A stretch of DNA of 64,000 bases from Latrodectus hesperus (Eukaryota; Arthropoda; Arachnida; Araneae; Theridiidae). The stretch is from positions 32,752,613 to 32,816,612 of the forward strand of contig CM075853.1 in assembly GCA_037975125.1 (NCBI GenBank), read 5' to 3'. This document shows positions 59,700 to 64,000 of this stretch, piece by piece; positions within the stretch are counted from its first letter, which is position 1, and every line of letters starts with the position of its first letter. A program made the position numbers and the translations under genes. Below the pieces are notes generated by a model. That model saw nothing but the letters and a program-made list of their open reading frames with translations. It made no database searches and was not told where the DNA came from.

Positions 59700-59960
59700 T
59701 CAACTACGTTGCTATGCAACGGATGAACTAATGTAATCTAAATTCGAACTCGAAACATGGGCGTAGCCCCTGCTTCACATCCGTAGGTTTTTACTTCACT
59801 CTAAATTCCTTTTTATATACTTATCCTCGAAGTTCATTTGCATCTCACTTAACTTAATGAAACTATTCTCTTTCAGAGCGCGCGTTCACCAACTTTAACA
59901 TTATCGGGTGCAAGAGCTAAATTTAATGGATGGCTTGGAACGAAGTCTAGTTAAATGTCA
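59700..59960. promoter_or_regulatory. Less AT-rich island with an X-box-like palindrome
   Basis: The palindrome GTTGCTATGCAAC at 59708-59720 resembles the RFX-factor X-box (GTNRCC N0-3 RGYAAC), with one half-site slightly off. The surrounding 250 bp look less AT-rich than their flanks. Whether it is a working element is not shown. Confidence 0.35.
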
Positions 59961-60889
59961 GTTGTAGTTATTAATAACGGTTTTCTCGACCAGAGAAGTT
60001 CTTGTTCTCTATCTATTATTATTTTAGAAGCAATGATATTAATTCTACTTAACTACTTGGACTATGTTTTCAGTCAAAAATTATTTCTGCGACATTTTTT
60101 CTTAACTTTTAACACTAGGTGATGAATATTAAATGAAATTTTTGTAAAAATAGAATATTGTATATTTTAACATACACCATTCATATAATTTTTAAAACTC
60201 TCTAATATTTTTATATATTGATTTTAAAATTACAAAAATTTCGTAAATATATTTAAATACAGCAAAACATTTAATAAGTGTTTTGGATCCTTCTTTTATC
60301 TATTGTTCTTCACAATTCATAGAATTCTATTTACATATTTAAAAAAAGATATTTCAAATAGCAAATAGCTACATGTTCTAAATTAACATTTTGACGTGTA
60401 ATAACTAACATTTTAGAAATATTTCGGGAATTATATTTTACTTTTCAGTCAAATTCAAAATTAAAGGACTGTACTAAACGAAAAAAATTTTTAATTATCG
60501 ATTAGTGCATTTTGGCTTAGAAGAAAAGAATCACCCAAACACAGGCAATATGCAATGGAGCTGTTATTGGATCAAAGTAAAACCAGCATATTACCTGAAA
60601 GAACTGTTTAAAATATTTGCGGAAATATACTGCAAATTTTAATCTGGCAGATAAATGTTTAAGCATAACATTTTTACCATAAGTTAAAAATGTGCACATT
60701 CCTTTTATTATATAATAACAATGATTCCTCTCAAAAGGTGATTTACAAACTTTTTGAAATATCGTTATCGGTTTATAGAAATATGCGAAATTTGTCTCGC
60801 TGTTTTCAAAAAAAATTGCTATTTTTAATTAAATTTGCGTTTATAATACTATTTGTAATTAAACGTTACATTATATTCTACCTTGATAG

Positions 60890-60990
60890 ATAAAAATCTT
60901 TCATTATAAATGAGTGTATGATTATGTAGATAAATATCTTTCATAATTTAGATATGTAGATAAATATCTTTCATTATGAATGAGTGCATT
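60890..60990. repeat. Short local repeat
   Basis: ATAAATATCTTTCAT occurs at least twice and a related ATAAAAATCTTTCATTATAA once, in about 100 bases. Confidence 0.6.
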
Positions 60991-61105
60991 ATAAATGATA
61001 CATATGAATTCTATTTCATAGATAATTATATTCCTTTATGGAATGTACTCAGTTGTATAAAAAAAGAGGTACCAGTAAAAATGTAGCTGGTATAAAATTT
61101 TTATT

Positions 61106-61162
61106 AATACATAAAATTACTGATATTATAAAATTTATATAATATCAGTAATTTTATGTATT
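61106..61162. repeat. Perfect 23-bp inverted repeat with 11-base loop
   Basis: The left arm AATACATAAAATTACTGATA plus TTA (61106-61128) is exactly complementary to 61140-61162. The loop TAAAATTTATA is itself almost palindromic. Confidence 0.9.
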
Positions 61163-61841
61163 ATGTTTTAATACAAAATGCTTATTTTTAGGATAGCAAA
61201 ATTATTAAAGAGAATTAGAGAGTAAAATATATTAGTCGTACACGTTCTCGAATATCTACAATAGCTGCATGTGAAATTGATGGATATGTTTATGAATTAA
61301 CTGCATATTTCACATAAGAGCTTAAAAAATGCTTCTATTCTAATTTCGCCAGTGTAAGAAACTTAAAAAAAGAAATTAAATCCCAGATAAAACTAAAATA
61401 TATTAAAATATGTTATTCGTCATGTCATTGAAGCAATATCTTGTTGATAACAGACTCGCAATAAAAATATCCATAAGTATATGCTTTAGATCTTAAAGGC
61501 ATCTACAAAGCTGAACGATACTGCGCTACTTATTAGTAAAAAAGCCGTAAATTAATGCACAGCATTTGTTAACGAGCACTTGAGTTAAGGGAACTTAAAA
61601 GGATATTCATGACCACTAATGATCATTGAACTTATTAATAAATAATGTAAATAAGCTCATAATATCTTTTTAATAATCTCATATCATCATGTTTTTAAAT
61701 AAACAAATTTGTTTTTTGATGTCAATAATGGAATCTCATAAGAAAAACGCTTTTCTTAACTCATATATTTAACTGAGGTAAATTGCAGCTGGCAACATGT
61801 GAAAGGTTTTGCAAAATATCGAACTAATAACAATATTTATG

Positions 61842-61922
61842 AGAAAAACTTACTTAATGCGAGCTATAAGCCTATGAGCATAAAGCTCCAAAACGGTGTT
61901 TTTTTGTCGTAACCTAACCTAA
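61842..61922 (+). repeat. LINE 3' tail ending in telomere-like TAACC repeats
   Basis: GAGCTATAAGCCTATGAGCA followed by TAAAGCTCCAAAA and TTTTTTTGTCGTAAC matches the LINE 3' end at 1500-1566 almost exactly. Here it is followed by CTAACCTAAC, giving TAACCTAACCTAAC. It is truncated to about the last 70 bases. Confidence 0.75.
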
Positions 61923-62098
61923 CAATATTTATATTCAGTTGTTTTTAGAAATCTCTTCAAATGACTAAATCAAGAAAAACTTATACTTCAGTTATCGGAA
62001 AAAGAAACAAACTTGCATTTTAAATATTTTTTTAGTAAATGCACTTGATATTATGTAAGGTAAGAGTTATAAATCAAAGGTGAAAAGAATATAGAATA

Positions 62099-63165
62099 CA
62101 GGTAACCTTCCTATAACACGGTATCTTATAACACGGTTTCGCTATAACACGATTCGTAAATTGCGGGAAAATTCCTACAACACGTCATCCTATAACACGG
62201 TTTTGTTCCAATGTTAGAGACTTTTTTGTTAGAGGATTTTAGACGCAACCGATTCGGAATCAATTAGCATAATGGAAGCTTGGAAGAAATTTTCAATCAA
62301 GCACTGTATCGAAATCATATCTTTGTCGCTGAAAGAAATAAAAACATCAACCTTAAATGTGTGTTGGAAGAAGATATGGCCCTCTTCAGTTGAAACAGAA
62401 AACATGCGTGAAACATCAGAAAACGAAATTGGTGCCATATTAAAAGTCGCTAAATCAATGGGAGGCAAAGGTTTTGTGGATATGGCTACTGAAGACATTC
62501 AAGAATTATTAGTGGAAGAAGAAGTTGACGAAGCGGATTTGATGGAAATGGCATCCCTGGATGCAAATCAAATAGATTTTGAGGATGCTAGCTCTGATGA
62601 AGATTGTGCAGTTAAGAATTTAACATTAAAAGAATTACAAGAAGGCCTATGCTTAGCGGAAAATCTCAAGTCATTTTTCTTGAAAACAGACCCTTCCACG
62701 GAAAGAAGTCGAAAATTCAAAAGGGAGCTGCAAAACTGTTTAACTCCATACCGCGAAATTTACAATGCCCTAGTAAGAACTAGTCAGCAAAGTTCGATTA
62801 CAGATTTTTTTAAGAGGGGAAAACATACAAAAACTTTAAATAGAGAAAAAGTTCTGAAAGTAAAGGCGATATCGTTCGACCCAAAAAACGTTCTCGGTTG
62901 ATTGTACTGAGCAGTGACGACGAATAAATTCATTAAATTAGGATTGCGTTAGATTAAAATATTTTTTCTTACTTTGTGTTGGATATACATTTATTATTTA
63001 ATAAAAATTAAGTTGTTTATGTCGAATTAAAAAAAAAATTTGTTTTTAATAAGTTTTTGGAATGTAACCCCCCTTTTGTACTAGTTCTGGGTCTAATACA
63101 ACACGATTTCGCACAACACGGCATTTTCTAGGAACCTAACTACCGTGTTATAAAAGGGTTACCTG
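62099..63165 (+). mobile_element. Tigger/pogo-like transposon, internally deleted
   Basis: The left end is CAGGTAACCTTCCTATAACA. The right end, on the other strand, is CAGGTAACCCTTTTATAACA. Several ATAACACGG sub-repeats lie inside both ends. TA is present before the left end (62097-62098) but not after the right one. The 1.07-kb body contains a single open frame for the C-terminal part of a Tigger transposase. Confidence 0.85.
62272..62901 (+). pseudogene. Tigger transposase C-terminal fragment, open frame of 209 codons
   Basis: The frame from ATG 62272 to TGA 62899 resembles the C-terminal third of Tigger/pogo (DDE_1 superfamily) transposases. It has WKKFSIKHCI, then NVCWKKIWPS, an acidic stretch with DEADLMEM and EDASSDED, LKELQEGLCLAENL, and a terminal SSITDFFKRGK patch. 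The DNA-binding domains and the catalytic DDE core, normally about 300 residues upstream, are absent. It therefore cannot be a functional transposase. The frame is undamaged, so the internal deletion is either recent or the piece is tolerated. Downstream, a polyadenylation-like AATAAA lies near 62999. Confidence 0.8.
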
Positions 63166-64000
63166 CTTAAGAAAACATAGACTTCAATGACTTATGTCCT
63201 GTAAAAAAAACTACCAAACTGTTTAATATATAGATGATATTAATTAAAGTAACTTCTTTCATGTAAGTGAATGTTTTAAAACAATCCTAATATGTATGTT
63301 TTAAACAATGTAACGTAATAATGAATCCCAATTTCTTCTTTTAAAAAGACAAAAAACAAACTGAAATAGAAATATCAAGTAAGACAAAAGAAGTCCATGT
63401 GTGGAAAAAATGTTTTATGTCCATGTATGTTTTACTACAGATGAATTTTTAAAGTAAAAGTAAATTCAAAGCATTGTACTATTATAATTCATTTGAAATT
63501 GCCTTAAAAGAGTTTTTTGATATTTTTGTCATTATTTTTGAAAAAAAAATTGAAAGATTTTTCCGAAAGAAATTTTTTAATGTTTTGTAATTTTGCCTTC
63601 AAACAGAAACAAAACCAACTGAAAACTGGTAAGCGTCACAAGACAGTCCTAAACAACTACCAATTGAAGAAAATGCTAACTAAAACTGTGATAAATGCAT
63701 GGAAACTGCTAATGCAAAATTATTAGGTAAACTAGCTCTTGATTAATTTAATATGATATTTAACCAAGCGTATTTGTTTAGAATAAAGCATATTTTTTTA
63801 CAAGTGGCATAAAATTTCCAAAATTATAAATATTACTTCCTTACTCTTTAAATCAATTCATGTATGAAAATTTAAGAATGCGTTACTCCATTAAGTAGTT
63901 TCTATTGGCCAAACCATGGCATAAAAATTCCAATGGCCAAAAAAGAAAAAAAAAAAACAATTTCGAGACTATAAAAAGGTACTTGCTTACCGTTTAAATT
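63166..64000. other. AT-rich unannotated end of window
   Basis: Nothing recognised; a 69-codon frame at 63517-63726 lacks any motif. Confidence 0.45.

Overview
This is an AT-rich animal genomic window. It carries one identifiable cellular gene and a dense layer of mobile elements. Intron-split genes, tRNA-derived SINEs, a BEL/Pao LTR retrotransposon, Tc1, mariner and Tigger/pogo DNA transposons and very long (AT)n tracts point to an arthropod. The Tc1 family looks like one that is abundant in orb-weaving spider genomes, so a spider is my best guess (inference; no species can be named).

Region 1-23.7 kb is one gene on the minus strand: an annexin. Eight coding exons can be placed exactly (20930 down to 4027, 254 codons). 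Together they give repeats 1 to 3 and the start of repeat 4. The last coding exon lies beyond the left edge of the window. A 5' non-coding exon and promoter may lie near 23.56-23.72 kb. The exon lengths 95, 80 and 59 nt, and 205 (=114+91) and 190 (=94+96), reproduce the classical annexin exon pattern with two ancestral introns missing. The introns hold SINEs with target-site duplications (TSDs), an internally deleted mariner nested in a SINE, a decayed Tigger-like element, LINE 3' ends, a foldback MITE and (AT)n tracts. One tract abuts a splice acceptor.

Region 24-29.5 kb has no recognised gene. It holds a six-copy 49-bp minisatellite, a 73-bp tandem duplication, three SINE loci and a 57-codon orphan coding-like fragment.

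Region 29.57-35.94 kb is a young, nearly intact BEL/Pao retrotransposon. It has 391-bp LTRs differing at one base, a 5-bp TSD, a tRNA-Gly-type primer binding site, gag with three zinc knuckles, and a 1342-aa pol in the +1 frame relative to gag.

Region 36-64 kb is mostly non-coding. It contains two decayed Tc1 copies (one with a nested insertion), a further Tc1 relic, several SINEs, a LINE 3' end, long AT/GATA microsatellites, a 146-bp tandem duplication, and two islands that look less AT-rich (one with an RFX X-box-like palindrome). A Tigger element retains only the C-terminal part of its transposase as an open 209-codon frame.

I see no CRISPR array, operon or new defence-type system. The most novel material is the gag/pol +1 overlap, the nested transposon archaeology, the divergent calcium sites of the annexin, and the telomere-like TAACC tail on a LINE copy.
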